Shown here: piece by piece, positions 5,361 through 6,242 of the stretch
How the letters are laid out: each line of letters opens with the position of its first letter
Numbering within the stretch: position 1 is the stretch's first letter
Origin: an uncultured Lachnospiraceae bacterium
GTDB lineage: Bacteria > Bacillota > Clostridia > Lachnospirales > Lachnospiraceae
DNA: 6,242 nucleotides
Assembly: GCA_900555195.1 (NCBI GenBank)
Contig: USKC01000190.1
Location: forward strand, 1-6,242
Direction of reading: 5' to 3'
Made by a program: the position numbers and the translations under genes
The notes under the pieces: generated by a model
Seen by the model: the letters and a program-made list of their open reading frames with translations, nothing else
What the model was told of the DNA's origin: nothing
The model's database searches: none

Positions 5361-5408
5361 ATTCAGCCGTGTCTGTCTATGGCTAGCCATAAACAGGCAC
5401 GGCTGAAT
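5361..5408. terminator. 48-base near-perfect palindrome between convergent genes, probable bidirectional terminator
   Basis: The arms pair over 23 positions around the centre at 5384/5385 with one G-T pair (5372/5397) and one mismatch (5377/5392). The outer 11 bp (ATTCAGCCGTG/CACGGCTGAAT) are perfect. It lies 26 bases after the yfcE stop and 4 bases from the stop of the convergent regulator gene, a natural place for a shared terminator. Neither side has a T-run, so intrinsic termination is not of the standard form. Confidence 0.55.
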
Positions 5409-5412
5409 TACT

Positions 5413-6189
5413 CTACCTGCTGTCCTTCGCCTGTCTGCAGGCCTGCTGCAGGGTTTCGCGGGAAGAGGGGGAGATGCGGATTTTGGTTCCGTCCGTCATG
5501 AGAAGATGGAACAGGCCGACTTTCTCCACACATTTCAGGTTGACCACGGAACTGCAGCCGATCATGGCCAGCAGGCCGGAATCGCTGATGCGGATATAGC
5601 CGAGATCCGCTTTGGTGGTGCCGCGGGCAGAGTCGTCTACATTAAAGCCCAGCGTGGAGCAGAAATTCAGCATGGTTGCGATCGGTTTCCGTTCGCTGCC
5701 GTCACAGAGGTGCACCTGGATGGCCCGGTGTTCCGGATGGGCATACATGATTTCCGCCTCTTCCAGATAGAACGTCTCCGTATCACTGCGCAGTTCCAGC
5801 TTTTTCACCTGGCTTCCCTTGATGGAAAGGAGCTGGTCGCACATTTGGGCCAGAGCATCCGGCCCAATGGGCTTGTCCAGGAAAAAACAGTTCTCCGGAA
5901 GATTGGCAGCCTTCCTGTAATCCACCTTGGAGCAGCAGAATATGATGGGAAGCATGCTGCCGTCCGCCCGAAGCATGTTTGCGATTTCTACGGCGTCGTT
6001 GCCGTCTTCTGTCATATCCAGAAAAAGTCCGTCATAAATCATGGGAGTGTTAAGAATAGCGGTCTTGTTCCCGAAAGAATCTACATAGAATACGCCGGTG
6101 GAAGATAGCCTCCGGTCGGATTCGCGGCCCAGCAGCCGCTCCAGCTGTTTTCGATCCGCTATGTTGTCGTCACATACGGCAAGATGCAT
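5413..6189 (-). CDS. LytTR-family response regulator (REC plus LytTR DNA-binding domain)
   Basis: The start at 6189 (258 residues) is chosen because GGAGG lies 8 bases upstream, inside the alternative reading that begins at 6204. The N-terminal receiver domain (about 1-120) has the acidic pair D7-D8 in VCDDN, the phospho-acceptor D58 in LFLDM, S87 in IIFCCS, and K106 in FFLDKP, so it should be phosphorylatable. The C-terminal part (about 128-250) is a LytTR-type domain starting KLELRSDTETFYLEEAEI and ending in a TDGTKIRISPSS strand. LytTR regulators usually act with a membrane histidine kinase on peptide, bacteriocin or virulence-type genes. No kinase gene is in the window; it may lie beyond the right edge. 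The segment that usually reads like HRSYLVN here reads CSSVVN, so the DNA-contact residues differ from the common type. Confidence 0.88.
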   Translation of the reverse strand: MHLAVCDDNIADRKQLERLLGRESDRRLSSTGVFYVDSFGNKTAILNTPMIYDGLFLDMTEDGNDAVEIANMLRADGSMLPIIFCCSKVDYRKAANLPENCFFLDKPIGPDALAQMCDQLLSIKGSQVKKLELRSDTETFYLEEAEIMYAHPEHRAIQVHLCDGSERKPIATMLNFCSTLGFNVDDSARGTTKADLGYIRISDSGLLAMIGCSSVVNLKCVEKVGLFHLLMTDGTKIRISPSSRETLQQACRQAKDSR

Positions 6190-6223
6190 AATCTTTTCCT
6201 CCATTTCTGCGGGCAGCGAGCAG

Positions 6224-6238
6224 TCCTGCTTTGCAGGA
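6224..6238. other. Small hairpin upstream of the LytTR gene
   Basis: TCCTGC and GCAGGA form a perfect 6-bp stem around TTT (AAA on the minus strand), about 35 bases before the LytTR start. It could be part of an upstream gene's end or a leader structure. The window ends here, so it cannot be judged. Confidence 0.3.
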
Positions 6239-6242
6239 TTCT

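Noticed and set aside
5506..6108. 200-residue open frame on the + strand
   Set aside because: It is antisense to the LytTR gene, whose receiver and LytTR motifs are clear. No start signal or family pattern is seen on the + strand.

Overview
The window looks like chromosomal DNA from a low-to-medium-GC Gram-positive anaerobe, most likely a Clostridia/Lachnospiraceae-type Bacillota. This is an inference from strong AGGAGG-type ribosome binding sites, TATAAT-type promoters and the protein families present (IS200-type TnpA, HxlR, PPOX-like, LytTR). No marker gene fixes the genus.

Layout. (1) 1-~700: the right part of an IS200-type insertion sequence on the + strand. It has an intact Y1 transposase gene (33-494) followed by a gene-free tail of about 240 bases packed with seven consecutive hairpins. 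(2) 735-3224: three minus-strand genes in a row. In transcription order they are a PPOX/FMN-binding-type gene with a one-base frameshift, an HxlR regulator gene with a frameshift plus an internal deletion, and an intact 576-residue protein joining an APH-type phosphotransferase to a divergent protein-kinase-like domain. A good promoter (3319-3346) with GGTTC/GAACC inverted repeats over its start point lies upstream. (3) 3462-4331: a monocistronic alpha/beta-hydrolase (esterase/lipase type, complete catalytic triad), divergent from the previous group. (4) 4481-5334: a two-gene unit of a small membrane-anchored PepSY-like protein and a YfcE-type metallophosphodiesterase, separated by 8 bases. 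(5) 5413-6189, minus strand: a LytTR-family response regulator, convergent with yfcE. A 48-base near-perfect palindrome sits in the gap.

How the parts relate. The minus-strand trio could be one transcription unit in which the HxlR protein once controlled the promoter through the repeated half-sites. Two of its three genes now carry lesions, so this looks like a decaying locus, although the single-base lesions could be sequencing errors. The hydrolase, PepSY/yfcE and LytTR genes look intact and ordinary. The items most worth a second look are the hairpin tail of the IS, the in-frame double kinase-fold protein, the operator-like repeats, and the inverted repeat that overlaps the PepSY gene's ribosome binding site. 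No RNA gene of a known class, CRISPR array or prophage was recognised.
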